Position numbers and translations under genes: made by a program. A stretch of DNA of 64,000 bases from Phlebopus portentosus (Eukaryota > Basidiomycota > Agaricomycetes > Boletales > Boletinellaceae). The first letter of the stretch is position 1, and the number at the start of each line of letters is the position of its first letter. The DNA lies in the NCBI GenBank assembly GCA_037892935.1, contig JAYXKI010000007.1, positions 372,001 through 436,000 on the forward strand, in the 5' to 3' direction. This document shows positions 46,003 to 58,186 of the stretch, one piece after another. The notes under the pieces are model-generated. The model had not been told where the DNA came from and did no database searches. It saw only the letters and a list, made by a program, of their open reading frames with translations.

Positions 46003-47159
46003 ATGGGAGGGAACGACAATGGAAGTAAAGGTGGTGGAAACAGCAAAGGAAATCAAGACGTACGTATACTCTCTGTCTCAACAGCGAACAACATTGTGAC
46101 ATATCGAAGAGCTATCTCATTCATGACGACAACGGCACGATTGACTATCGTAGCTCATGGGTCATGAACACGTTTACTCTTCCATCCTCCGAACCCCAAT
46201 TGTGATGCACGTCTTACGATATAGCAGGATCACAGATACAAGTCCTTGGCATGATCCAGCCAGGAGAAGATGTGATTCGTGCCAACTACAGTATTGACGG
46301 TGGCGATCCGACGACTAGAAGGGTCCCTGGCCTGTCGCAAAACGTTCCACTGTACAACCAGACGCTTTATACTTCTCCTAATCTTGATGATGGCTATCAC
46401 AACCTCACGGTTCAGATGGCGGAGATTGGCAACGGTAGAAACTATTCGTTTCAAATGTTTAATGTCCTCAAAGCCGGGGAGCAAAATATTTCGCATGTAG
46501 TGAGCGCGGGCGGTGTCCACTACGGAAACTCGATGACTACGGTAGTCGTCGGCGCAGTGTTAGGATCTGTTGTATTTTTGCTCCTCGCTTTTCAAGCCGC
46601 ATTATGCAAACGTTAATACATGATCACTCGAGGTCCCCATTTGACGGCACACAGGGGGGTGAATGATTTGCTATTGGGCATTATCTCTGAAACTCACTCT
46701 CTCGTTAGCTGCGTCAGTTTCCAGGAGAGCGTCTCGAGACAGGCCAGAGTCACATTTAGGAAGCTCTGCCTCATACCGCTCTGACTGGACAGTACAAGGT
46801 AACTATATTCCCTCGTTGTGCTGGTTCTGTCCTTTATCTAGTCACTCATCGAATCCTCAGCGATCGATCCTCTCGTACTTCCTTCTCAGGGACCACGAAC
46901 CGCATTCGAGGCGGCCAATGCTTCTCGTCCAGTTACAATCAACAGCTCATCGTCCGCACCGCCGGCGTATGCTACCGTCGATGCTCGTTCAGAAAGCCTA
47001 GCCATGACGGGAGCTAGTCCCTCCAATGCGGGAACCTCGTACGGGACGTCTCGCAAGCCCCAGCGCGGTACTTCTATCTCAGAGAAACCGTTTGTTAATA
47101 ATCCAAAGTCCCCGATGAGTTCAAAACTCACATTTAACTCTCCAAGACTTCGAGGTTAA
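46003..47159 (+). pseudogene. Array member TM-8, damaged partner of TM-10
   Basis: Exon 1 (MGGNDNGSKGGGNSKGNQD) and the start of exon 2 (SYLIHDDNGTIDYRSSW) match TM-10, but 79 bp (49,600-49,678 of TM-10), containing the end of exon 2 and its splice donor, are missing, and the frame stops after SSEPQL. The third exon is intact to the membrane helix (VVVGAVLGSVVFLLLAF), then stops. From about 46,905 a clean frame encodes a cytosolic tail: SSSAPPAYATVDARSESLAM, then TSYGTSRKPQRGTSISEKPF, ending in TAA 47,157-47,159. The PPAYATVD motif corresponds to LPSYATLD of TM-4. Best read as a recently broken gene. Confidence 0.75.
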
Positions 47160-48200
47160 AGCTGAAGTTGATATGCCACTCAGGTAACTCTCCCGGGTTA
47201 TCATTTCCGAGACGATCTTTTGGACTAGGCACTTTACACACACCAAATTCGATCTGCGCCATAATGTCTTTCGTTACATGGACACCATTTTGTTTCTACG
47301 AGCGTACTTGCTCCACTTGCTCCACTGTAAGGATTGATATTCAGTTGGTTGCATTACATATCGAAAACTCTAGTTTCTTACCGGGGAGTGGTAGCTATTT
47401 CACTCTCAAAACGGAGCGGAAACCAATGACCACTCTATCTATGACGCAAGATAATTCCTACCGTCGTTCGACCCCTTTAGATATTGTCGAGCAAGACTTT
47501 GGATGGTAAGAGCATTGGAGACTTCTTCCACACCAGATGGTTGTATCTGGAGAACTTAATCTCGAAGGTGCACGTACTGTACCGAGCTCAAGTTGTCTTT
47601 CGTCGTAGTAAATCTCTTAGCCGATACCAGAAACTCCTTTCTTGCATCTGCAATCTTGCCGAACGCTGCAGATTCATTCGTAAGGAGGAGAGTTGTCGCA
47701 TTTGTGCGAGACATGCCTCTGTGTTATTATCCTTCCCCTGTTCTTCCGAGAGGACATGAAGGAAAACACGTTAAATGCCGAGTCACCAGCGAGGCTAGAG
47801 GCCGAGGAACAATGGGTGTAGTAAGAAGTGTAGTAGCATATCTTTCATTCCTCGCTTTTCCCTTTCTGGTCTCGCTCTACTTTCGGAAGAGAGGATTCTG
47901 AGAAGAATCGCGCCGGAGAAGCTCTCTCGTCAGTCGGATGTAACAGTTTCAGGCAAGTGTTTTATCGCTTGAAAACAGAACGTGTCCCTATGAATGTTGA
48001 TTAGTCGGTTGGCATAAGACCCATTCATTGTTTCTGCACAAGAGATGGAGGGAGAATGCAATTCATTCGTTTACAGTCAACGTGCCCACCCACAAGTGAT
48101 ACCGTCAGAGCTCGATCCGAAAGTTCGGCATGAATGTTGTTTAAATTTTGTTTTGCGGAGAATCATTTCGGAAATAGCAGATGCTTGAGGTGACAATAGA
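47160..48200 (+). pseudogene. Degenerate array-like remnant (TM-9), weakly supported
   Basis: Between TM-8 and the next repeat the sequence holds a possible membrane helix with a basic end, SVVAYLSFLAFPFLVSLYFR (about 47,830-47,890), preceded by disordered pieces, at the position and spacing expected for another array member. No ectodomain motif is certain. It may be only chance hydrophobicity. Confidence 0.3.
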
Positions 48201-48229
48201 AATGAGCACGACATGAGTGTAAAGGATAA

Positions 48230-48660
48230 GGAAGACATCACATTTCACATCGACTACGAACATGATATTAGTAACATGAAACTCTCCTTTGTTACTAAAA
48301 TGATCTGAGCCGAGCTTCACGATGCACCCTATTTAAGAATCTGAACCCCTCAGCCTCAGCTTTCCGATGGAAGGTTATTGCAGTAAGACGTTGGTCGGTT
48401 TCACTGGTCATCTATGTGTAGATATGAGATGACTGTCACCCCGCTCTCAAGATCTAATGTGTTGGGCACTGCATAGAGCTAAGGGACAGTAGTGACGGAC
48501 ATACTGTCAGAGCTGTTCGTGATGATGATATCTCACAGGATTGTTTGTTTGTTTGACACTGAATGAGACGAGGTATGACCGTGAGAACTTTGTTCCTGGG
48601 CGCTTAAGCTGCGCCTAAAGTTAGAGTTGACGAGGAGGGTCTGTTTTCTTCTGGTCGTAA
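48230..48660 (+). repeat. Dispersed repeat, copy 2 (partner near 90-620)
   Basis: Matches the window start around atgatctgag, cttcacgatg, caccctatttaag and cagctttccgat. It lies directly before the second copy of the segmental duplication. Confidence 0.55.
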
Positions 48661-48833
48661 GGAACGCGGACGCGAAAGCTCCATTCTGACCGGGTGCCCT
48701 CACATACTTCCGAAGCATGAAGCGAAATCTACATTCCAACAAAGTCGGATTCTGTGCCATTTCCAAGATCAGCATGATCTGCAGCGCTCGTGGCAAAGCA
48801 ACAACCTGATGAACAGAACCTGCGGGATGCATT

Positions 48834-49416
48834 GTGAATGCCTACCATCATTCAAATCGTGTGCTTGACTCGGTCATCTCTCGGTTCATCAAGATAACAG
48901 GACAACGACCGGATGGTTGGCGTCTTCTGGTGTACAAACGTGCCGGCCAACAGAGCTTCCCTGGGATCGAACGCCCCCATGTGCCGAACAAGACAGCAGA
49001 ACTAGCATCCGTTGCCGTCTCCTGAAGAACGCGTCGCACCGCTAGTCGATGCCCAGCGTCTGATGGTTCTGTGGCAAGGAAACCCTGATGTATATCTATC
49101 AAGATAGCCTGAGATTCTCTATAAGGACTATTTGCGCTCTGGATACCAATGTCGCGCATTCTCGCCACCCACGTTCTTTTCCTTCCTTCACATAGCTGGC
49201 CCTTTTGCGACGTTCTTTGGCGTAAGTCTGAAACACTTTGGCCTTATCTACGTGATGTCTAATAGTACCGCGGACAGATTGACTGCCGTTCCTTTCGTTT
49301 TCCATTCTTTGTATTTTGTTGTTTATTTCGAGCAGGACTATATCAGCGCTACCTACAGTAATTTTGCGCACGCATCAAGTCGGGCCGCCTGACAACCGTG
49401 TATAACTCGCGTTCAA
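48834..49416 (+). repeat. Segmental duplication, copy 2 (partner 45,507-46,000)
   Basis: Begins with gtgaatgcctaccatc after gggatgcatt, where the sequence to its left is unrelated to that left of the partner. Contains the 89-bp stretch missing in the partner. Ends at the TM-10 start codon. Confidence 0.9.
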
Positions 49417-49417
49417 C

Positions 49418-50669
49418 ATGGGAGGGAACGACAAGGGAAGTAAAGGTGGTGGAAACAGCAAAGGAAATCAAGACGTATGTATACTCTCTGTCTCAACAGC
49501 GAACAACATTGTGACATATCGAAGAGCTATCTCATTCATGACGACAACGGCACGATTGACTATCGTAGCTCATGGGTCATGAACACGTTTACTCTTCCAA
49601 CATCTTCGAAACAGCAAACAAGCCAAAACACTGCAGACAGAGATGCAGGCATATTTGTCTCCTTCATCGGTTTGTTCTTCCTCCGAACCCCAATTGTGAT
49701 GCACGTCTTACGATATAGCAGGATCACAGATACAAGTCCTTGGCATGATCCAGCCAGGAGAAGATGTGATTCGTGCCAACTACAGTATTGACGGTGGCGA
49801 TCCGACGACCAGAAGGGTCCCTGGCCTGTCCCAAGACGTTCCACTGTACAACCAGATGCTTTATGCCTCGCCCATTCTTGATGACGGCTATCACAACCTC
49901 ACTGTTCAGATGGTTGAGATTGGCAACGGTAGAAACTATTCGTTTCAAATGTTTAATGTCTTGACAGCTGGGAATAACAAGACGGAAAATAACCAGCAGA
50001 TGGCGGCGAATGACGATGGCGAACATCACCACCACGACAGGGGCTCGAAAACTGCGGCTATCGTTGGTGGTGTGCTAGGTTCTGTCATATTCTTCCTTCT
50101 GTCTTTCCTGCTTGCATTTCTTTTCTGGAGGAGAAGACGACTCGCACAGATGTCAAAGACTGGTCAGGAACGCTTGTTACCGACTGCATACTACGCGAGA
50201 CCAGTATCTAATGGATCACAGGGAGGCAAGTCCGGGATTTTCAGCGAAGCACTGAAATCTGACGGAATTGTGTATATTAGAAAAGATTCTTTTTGCGCTC
50301 GAACCTGCCTCCTTCATCGATACCGATTCGAAATTCACATTTGCGGCGCGAAGGGATGCCCTGGATGATCCACGGCAGTCATGGGTGTCCGTAAACCTAC
50401 CGCCGACGGTGCCAGATAGTGCCTATGTGAACAATCGGCCCATTTCGGATTGGTCGAGCTACAAACAGCCGAGTGTGATTGTTCAGCAGTGGCATCCTGA
50501 GCTATCTCGGTTCTCACCGTACACTTCTACGGCCCTTTCTCCCATGGCCTTTGGGGAGCGAACGCCACGCCCCGCTCCGAGTCGTAGAGCCGGACCTCCG
50601 TCGCAAATAGAGACGCTGACATCTTCGAGGACTCCCTCTCCACGACTATCCGAGAACAGGAAGTTCTGA
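49418..50669 (+). CDS. Array member TM-10, intact single-pass membrane protein
   Basis: Exons 49,418-49,474, 49,525-49,669, 49,722-50,225 and 50,281-50,669 give 365 codons with matching phases. The N-terminus is MGGNDKGSKGGGNSKGNQD, without a signal peptide. The ectodomain reads SYLIHDDNGTIDYRSSWVMN, DAGIFVSFIG, IQVLGMIQPGEDVIRANYSI and LTVQMVEIGNGRNYSFQMFN. A His-rich stretch (GEHHHHDRGSK) precedes the helix AAIVGGVLGSVIFFLLSFLL and RRRR. The tail has YYARPVSNGS, DSKFTF, WVSVNLPPTVPDS, ISDWSSYKQPSV and a Pro/Ser end, as in TM-6. The last intron is GC-AG (donor GCAAGT at 50,226). TM-8 is its broken duplicate. Confidence 0.8.
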
Positions 50670-52130
50670 CGTCTCTGTGACCCGAAGCTCCTTCTGCTTT
50701 GGAGACTTATTTCTTGCTGTTTCCTGTATTGTTAGGACCTTAGACAGCTTCATAAAAGTTGTCGTGTGACAGGTATTTTGGACAGTTGCATTAGCCGGTT
50801 GATACTCTTTGTACTTCATTGCCGAAATAGTTGATCACCTAAATTGTTACTTGATACTTGATAATTCAGCAACATCTCATCTCAAGATTATTTGCTTTCA
50901 GCAACGGCATGGTGAAATCTGAGATCTGAAGATGGTCAATCGCGTCATCCATCAAAGGCACGCAAAACGTTCCCCAACACGTAGACGGAATGCGGCAAAA
51001 CACCAAACTAGCGAACCTGGTGCCATGTGAGGAGAAGTTAATCACGTGTCGCCTTTCGGAAGTCTAAGTCTACGTCGAGATCCATCCGCACAAACACCTT
51101 TCTCCGCTCGCCCTTACCGTCAACGACGCCGAGCACGACGGTTATGCACGGAATGCGCTCTTACTCCACGATTGGTTCTTTATACCCGCGGTTTCTATCG
51201 CTCTGACCTGTCGTCCTCGGCTAAGACTGGCGATAATGATGAGAATGAGGGTGTTTGACATCAATCCATTGCTAGTGGCTCCGGAGGAGGAGTATTGCGT
51301 GCGCGCTACAGAAGCCTAGTACCACTGAGAACTGGTAGATCTGCTATGTCAGTTGTCCTTCTTTCCTTCCGCTTTCTTCCTATCTGCATGCTTCTTTCAT
51401 TCGCTCTCTCTTTCTTGTCTTCTTCCATTTTTATACCTTTTCGATATTGTATTGGGTTTGGCACGATGAATCTCATTGGATGTGAAACCCTTTCGGGGCC
51501 ATTTATTCAACAAATGTACCCTATGACCCATGACTGATGGTATAGCGAGCTTTGGGGTCCACTAGTGGTTGATGAGATACGCAAACTCCGCAGAAACAGT
51601 TGGGGACATGCAGATTGGTCACCTGTTTCGATTCATGCAAGCAATGCAAAGCATTTACAGTTCCCCAGCCCGGGCATGAGCAGGAGAGTGACAGTAGACA
51701 GAGGAATCGCTGGATGAGACGCGTAACGGTTACTCCTGGTAACGATCCACACAATCACTTTGATTTGCCGATACGAAAATTTGTTGATATATTGACCACC
51801 GTGGGTTTTGTGTTTCAGGGCGAACTAAACTTGCGCGGGCTTACTTTAGAGGAAGACTATATAGGGCATCCGACGGAACAGCACAGGATCCACGAAAATT
51901 CAAGCACTCTCGCCTCGCCTCCCCGAAAATTTCGGCTCCTGATAAAAAGGAGGATTCCCGGGTTTAGAGCGACAATCACCCCATTTTGCCCCCTCGTGAA
52001 TCGCGAATCGATCGACCTAGCGCAGTTATGACTCGTGTTTTAATTCCGGTCTGGTCCGCAGAGGGCGTACAAAAGCTCAAGGTTGCCCCAGAGCGTATGT
52101 AACTCACTCTTCCACCTAGTTGTACCTCCA
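50670..52130. other. Intergenic region upstream of the malic enzyme
   Basis: No gene recognised. Short frames near 51,050-51,260 and 51,600-52,030 have no family motif; part of the latter could contain an unseen first exon of the malic enzyme. Confidence 0.4.
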
Positions 52131-52132
52131 TC

Positions 52133-54277
52133 ATGGAACAAATTATGAACCGTTTGCATGCGCTTGACGCGCAACTTGCAGTTCCTACCAAGCCCGTGCG
52201 AGGCCTCACCCCGCCTGCGCTCAACACCAGCGTCCATGTCGTGCGCTGTCATTGCCAGCTGCGCTCGAAGGACAAGCCCATCGAAAAGTACATCTACCTG
52301 TCGCAACTGAAACAGGCAGATGAGGACATGTTCTACTATCTATGCCTTCAGAATTTGACGGTATGTTATAATGTCTTTTCGCAGTCAGTTGCTGTTGCAT
52401 GCTCAACGCTTCTCAACTGCAGGAAGTAACGCCGTTGATCTACACTCCCACCGTCGGGGACGCCTGCCTCCAGTTTTCGCATATTTACCGCAAGCCGGAG
52501 GGCATCGTTCGTCATTTCTTATCTCTTGTTCCGTATTTTTCCTCACTTTGTTCTTTCAGTTCATCTCCATCGAGGACAGGGGTAGCATCGGATCTATATT
52601 GCAGAGCTGGCCGCGTAAGGAGGAAGCCCGTATCTCTGTTGTAACCGATGGTGAGATGTGGCGTTTCAGGTTTATCTAGTTATGTAACTCTGAAACGCGT
52701 CCGCAGGTTCGCGTATCCTTGGTCTGGGTGATTTGGGTGTGAACGGAATGCCCATTTCGGTCGGCAAACTCTCTTTGTATGTGGCCGGTGCAGGGTGAGT
52801 ATCTCGCGTGTCGCTTGTTGCTCTCATTTCCGGTCACGGCTGTTAATTGATGTCAAAATCTTACACAGCATTCGGCCCTCTTCGACTATTCCCATCTGTC
52901 TGGACCTCGGCACGAACAACCAGAAGTTCCTTGATGATCCGCTTTATCTCGGCCTACGTCGCCGCCGCGTCTCCGACGAGGAAATGTCGGAGTTCATGGA
53001 AGAGTTCATGAGCGAGATGCACGCGGCTTTCCCAAAGCTCCTTGTGCAGTTTGAGGTACGGGCCGAGGTTGTCGGAAGTAACTTCTGCTAATATTATTTT
53101 CGCAAAAAGGACTTTTCGACCGAGAACGCCTTCAAGTATCTCGAGGCGTTCCGAAACCGCTACGCGGTCTTCAATGACGACATTCAAGGTACTGGTGCCG
53201 TCGTTCTTTCCGGTTTCGTGAATGCGGCGAAGCTATCGTCAACGGCCGCCGGTACACCTTTAGAGGATCAGCGCATCCTATTCTTGGGTGCTGGTTCCGC
53301 GGGTGTAGGTGTCGCAATGCAACTGATGAGCTTCTTCACCCTTGCGGGTATGAGCAGGGAGGAGGCTCGCCGTCGCATCTGGCTTGTTGATTCTCAGGGT
53401 CTCGTCTATGACACGCGCGGTTCTCTTCCTGAGCATAAGAAGTGTGAGCTTGTTCTCTGAGGTGGCTTCAAACGGCGAGGGTACTCATATACTTTCAAGA
53501 CTTCTCCCGAAATGACTACTCCGGCCCTCCTTTGAAGAACTTGGTTGACATCATCGAGTATGTCCGACCGACCGCATTGCTCGGTCTTTCGACTATCAGT
53601 GTATGTCACCCAAATATTTGATTACTTTCGACTTTACTGACAAACTGTAATTCACAGGGAGCTTTCAACAAGGAGGTCATCGAAACCATGTCGAGAATTA
53701 ATGCCCGTCCCATTATCTTCCCTCTTTCCAACCCTGTTAGACTCTCTGAGTGTCAGTTCAACGAGGCTGTAGAATGGTCTGAGGGCCGCGTTGTCTTCGC
53801 CTCGGGCTCTCCGTTTGCTCCCCTGAAATACAACGGCAACGAATACTACGCTGGTCAGGGTAACAACATGTACATCTTCCCAGGTATGATCTCGTTTACG
53901 TGGAATGAGATTGGAAACTGACGAGCCATTGTTGCTTCTAGGTCTTGGTCTGGGTGCGATCCTGTCGCAGGCTACAAGAGTTTCGGACGCAATGGTTGAG
54001 GCTGCTTCTATGGCGCTTGCTGACTCTCTCAACGATGAGGAGAGTGCGCTTGACATGATATACCCGCGCATTGAGCGCATCCGCGAGATCAGCGCACAAA
54101 TCGCTGTTCGTGTCATTCGCGGAGCACAAAAAGATGTGAGTATTGTATCTCAACTTCCAAATGATACTCCAACTGAAGATTTTTCAGGGAACCGATCAGA
54201 CTACCTCTCTCCGTGCTCTCAACGATGAGGAACTGATCCGTTACGTGAAGAGTAAGATGTGGCAACCTGCCATCTGA
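52133..54277 (+). CDS. NAD(P)-dependent malic enzyme
   Basis: Many small exons. Conserved pieces in order: [174 protein letters not shown] and the C-terminus [11 protein letters not shown]. It converts malate to pyruvate and CO2 while reducing NAD(P); [10 protein letters not shown] is the dinucleotide-binding loop. The N-terminus is unusual: the stretch before QLRSKDKP differs from the usual helix and the segment before RGLTPP is short. The first exon may therefore be missed, and mitochondrial targeting cannot be judged. Confidence 0.93.
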
Positions 54278-54654
54278 GAGCACGATAGACGAGACGAGAA
54301 AATAGATTATGACCTTTCTTGATTATTGCTAGCGAAACGTACGACGTTGTGTCATGGCTGCTTTCAGTGTGCAAATATTGTGTAAAGCTCAATCTGTAAT
54401 ATTCGAATATAGATAACCTTGCATCTTTCCCATCTCCTAACCTGTGCGCTCTATGTTTTTGCGCTTTGCCGCTTTGATTTTGGGTTTCGGAAGATTCCGG
54501 AATTGAGTGTGATGCTTAGTCCCGTGACGCGAACGACCAATGAAAAGTCGCATGTTACATAAGCTCTGGAAATTTCGCCGGCTTGCTGACGTTGGTTGGT
54601 CGCCTTCTACGTTGACCAAAGACTTCTTCACGTTCTTTGCCTTCAACCACCACC
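54278..54654. other. Intergenic, promoter of the MIX17/CHCHD2-like gene
   Basis: No gene. Contains the 3' end of the malic enzyme transcript and the upstream region of the next gene, which has no clear TATA box. Confidence 0.5.
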
Positions 54655-55268
54655 ATGCCTGTGAGTTTCGCTGTTCGCTAAGTTTCCACGTAGATTTTCT
54701 CTTAAATTTACGTTAATATAGCGTCAATCTCGCTCTCGTCCGGCTGCTCGTCCTGCTGCGCCAGCTCAGAGCCGTTCACATACCACGGCTGCAGCGCCTG
54801 CGCCCGGTTATGGGCATTCGCCGGCGGCGCCTGCACCACCGACTGCTGCTGCCCCGTCGCGTGAACCGGGTATGATTGCCCAGATGGCGGCGAACATGGG
54901 TTCCGTCGCTGCAGGTTCTGTAATCGGACATGGTATTTCGCGTGCAATTTTCGGTGGATCAGAGGCTGCTCCTGCTCCTGCGCCGGAACCAGCTGCTCAG
55001 GCTGCACCTATCCAACAGACATCCGGAATTAGCTGTGATGTGCAGGCAAAGAGTGCGTTTTTTCCGTTGACTTATGGGGATCACTTTGATACTAATATGT
55101 CATTGTCCTTTACTAATAGACTTCACTCAGTGCTTGGAGAAGGCAGACCTCCCCAGCTGCAGCTGGTATTTAGAGCAGCTCAAAGCGGTTAGTAATCATT
55201 TTGTATTGTCCCCGGAACAACGCCTTGCTAACTTTTTCCAGTGCCAAGCTGCCGCTGCTCCGTACTGA
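54655..55268 (+). CDS. MIX17/CHCHD2-like twin CX9C mitochondrial protein
   Basis: Exons 54,655-54,660, 54,722-55,052, 55,120-55,187 and 55,242-55,268 give 143 residues. The first exon is only six bases (Met-Pro). The N-terminus RQSRSRPAARPAAPAQSRSH is basic and free of acids, followed by an Ala/Pro linker and the glycine-alanine helix MAANMGSVAAGSVIGHGISR. The CHCH domain has two CX9C motifs, CDVQAKNFTQC (joined across an intron) and CSWYLEQLKAC, then QAAAAPY. This is the layout of yeast Mix17 and animal CHCHD2/10: a disulfide-bonded protein imported into the intermembrane space by Mia40, with roles in cristae and respiratory function. Confidence 0.9.
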
Positions 55269-55884
55269 TCAAACAACTGCATACAATAGTTCAGTACCGG
55301 ACGGATTCACCAGCAATACAATGATATGTTATTCACATGTTCATCAACACGTCTTTAATAAGACCGCTCTGATTTCCGAAGTGCGACTTCTAATCACAAG
55401 GCATTGTTTTGAGAAAGGGACCTGGTGTTGGTATACTATACTTCTTTCCATCCGACTTCTACCGAGTGTCAAAGAATAGGACTGCGCTACCTTTTCTACA
55501 GTGTCATAAGCAGTAATGCTTTACCATTTTGGCCTCTTCATCGCCGCTCTTGCTTTCAGTCTGGTAGGACGGATCCATCTGCGTCCATCCGGCGGACTGA
55601 GACTGTCGAGAAGGCAAGAATATTAACGTACACGTGCGTTTGTCACTTTGAGGCGGAGGGTCCGTCAAACCACGAACAAAGACACTTTTTTTTTCGGGAG
55701 AGTCTGGCCTACTCTTTTATGCTAACAAAGGTGAAGGTTAATGTGCAACAATGGGCTTCAACCCTGAGTTACTTTGATTCACAAGTCGATCATCGTTTCC
55801 TCTTATGGCTTGAGTAGAACTTCGTTTCGACGACTAATAACTAAGCAAATCTGGCGAGTCAAAAAATATAGAACAGTAGTACTT
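55269..55884. other. No gene seen
   Basis: Region between convergent genes; short frames without motifs. Confidence 0.45.
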
Positions 55885-57667
55885 CTATAACCTTAAAATC
55901 AGCGACGAGGTACCATTCTCAAATGTCGTTCCTATTATTGCGCTACTATCTAACTGAAGATCCATTTGCTTCAGTTGTTCCTCTGCTTTCTGACTGAAAC
56001 CTCTTTCTCGCGCGATCTCCAATGCTCGTCTGAGCTTCTGGGTGGCTTCCTCCCGCTGACCGGCCTTCTACGTCAGAATGTGGCTCAGTATCGATTTGTT
56101 ACTAGTAAACGGACAAGAGACAATCACCAGACATGCGAATCCGTAAATGAAGTAAAAGTTGTATATATCTTGACCCATTGAACTACTCTCCCAGATATGT
56201 AAATCAAGTTCGTTGACGAGTGGCTCCATCTTCCTGCACTTATTCGCAATTTCTTCCGTGGAAGGCACTTTGGACTTTACGCATGCTGGCTTCGTCTGCG
56301 GTAGGTGGAAGTTCAAGGCTGATGCAAAGGCTCTGTTCAGATGGTCCAGGCAGGGAGAAACATCCCTGCCGGTGCTTCAAGCAGCGCTCATAGGAACACA
56401 TAAGCTGGGCTGGCATGATTCATTGAAGTCGATTTTCCTTCAGATGATATCTCCGTATCATGGGGTAGGATGTACTTACCCGTGGTATCCTAGTTTCTCA
56501 CACAGGTCTCCCATAAGTGCTGCGGTCTTCGATATCAGATTCCTCTCCGAACCCATGATTTTCACGGTGGTCTGTGTGAGTAAAATGTCCTGCCATAATG
56601 GTGATTCATGACATATCTCATCTCCGTCCAGCCCGGCAAAGATATCACGACCTGACTCCAATCCTAGCTCTGAGAAGACTGCTATCAGCGGCTGGGCGTC
56701 GAGTGGTAGCGACCTATTCAACGGGTCTCCCGATACGGCACCCCGTGCACGGCTGAGCCGCAGACTTTCGACACATGCGTATGCTAGGTAAAACACTGCG
56801 TCTCCGTTGTCTTTTGGACCAAGTTTACTAGCTAGATGATAGAGCAGGATGCAAGTTAATCACGTACTCCCTCTCCTCCTTGCTTATTGATATTGCCGGC
56901 TTCGGCCCAGACTTTCCCATTGCCCTTTGACGTTCTTCCATGCGCCTCCGCCTCAAGGAGATTGCATCTGACATGACACGAATTGCTTCTGCAGTTTGCC
57001 CGTCCTTGATGGGCGCTGTGCCTAACAGACCAGCAACTTTCAAGAGTTTGAGATTCGGATCTGGCTCTAGTGAATCCGGAGAAAGCAGCTGTATCGCCAG
57101 CCAGGCGCTATTTTTTTGTCAGCTCCACTCCTGAAGAAACAAGGAAATCACGCGCACGCTTGCACGGTCTACAGCCTCTTTCGTTTTGCCATTGACAAAC
57201 GCCCACTGGCTTGCTTTTATATCTGCCTTTAGCGCGGACGGCCAGCCAAATAGAAGCGGTGAATTTACACTATCCATGGGACTGAAATGACTACCTGAAG
57301 AATGCAAATGCAAGTAAGACTCACATAACGAGGAGGCAGGCTAGAAACACAGCATCAAGATGGAACAGTATCAGATATGCTAAGAGATGTCGCTTCTTGA
57401 ATGCGTCGTGTTTCGACGCAACCTGTCTTCGAAATTCGCTAAGCCTTTTGCGAATATCAGAGTTCGGTATCGTCGCGTTCCGTCTTCTCGTACGTTTGAG
57501 ACAGTGAGAGTGAGCTGAGAAATTAAGAGGATATATGTGGCATACCTAGGGGTAGGTGAAGTTTCCAGTCCTTTAGAGTTGCCAGTTTGTTCCTTTCTGT
57601 TTACAAACTTCCGGCTGATTGCTATAGACGTCTGGGGTGGATGAGCTAATCGGAGAGTCTCAAGCAT
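55885..57667 (-). CDS. Mitochondrial-type TPR protein, diverged paralogue of the Mgr3-like gene
   Basis: Starts at ATG 57,667 (MLETLRLAHPPQTSIAISRK, presequence-like). A membrane segment follows (LLAYLILFHLDAVFLACLLV, about 57,390-57,330), then FGWPSALKADIKASQWAFVN, AWLAIQLLSPDSLEPDPNLK and LLKVAGLLGTAPIKDGQTAE. These align with MWPKEVRGDLRAGLRAKRRG, AWETIQTMAPEVLVPDPYLK and YSGVAIILAEVLELEQDLEE of the gene at 59,310-61,211. Later exons contain VFYLAYACVESLRLSRARGA, KIMGSERNLISKTAALMGDL and the last helix EEATQKLRRALEIARERGFS before TAG 55,887-55,885. The order presequence, one membrane span, TPR helices suggests an inner-membrane adaptor facing the intermembrane space. Internal splice sites near 56,300-56,450 are uncertain. 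Confidence 0.65.
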
Positions 57668-58186
57668 GTACTTTGTACAGATGAGACGAGCTTGGGGCCT
57701 GACCAACGCATTGCAGATCATTTTTCGATGCCAATCGTTGCGCAACAGCGGTTAGGAACCGCCACCTTCAGCAGAATAAGCAAAGCTTTTGACAAGGAGG
57801 TATACATGTCGATCGAGTATATGTGTACGGCAAGCTTCAGCTGCGCGTTCTTCCGGCATTACTGCCGAGGAAGCAAACGAATCCACGCATGCGGCCGACT
57901 CAGAAGTCTAGTTCATTATGTGTCCGTACAAAAAGCTCTGTCTACTCGAGAGTCTTACAAGCATTTTCCCGGAGAATATGGTATGTTTCCAAATTGTAGC
58001 TAACGAGGCGGTGACGATCATTATTTGTCGATCATTTCCTTTCACGGTAGTTTGCAACGTGACCCCCAGGGAATAGAGTCCAAAAGTTTGCTGAGCTGGC
58101 AGGCGAGGCTCACTTGAATTCCTCCTTTCGCGCTCTGCGTTTCGACCAGACAATTTTAGCCTGAATCTTGTGAACTGGTCCTCGCA
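57668..58186. other. Divergent promoter region between TPR gene and SEC62
   Basis: No gene recognised; contains the upstream regions of both neighbours. Confidence 0.45.

Noticed and set aside
51046..52031. Frames upstream of the malic enzyme as separate genes
   Set aside because: No recognisable motifs or consistent splice sites; most likely spacer or leader sequence.
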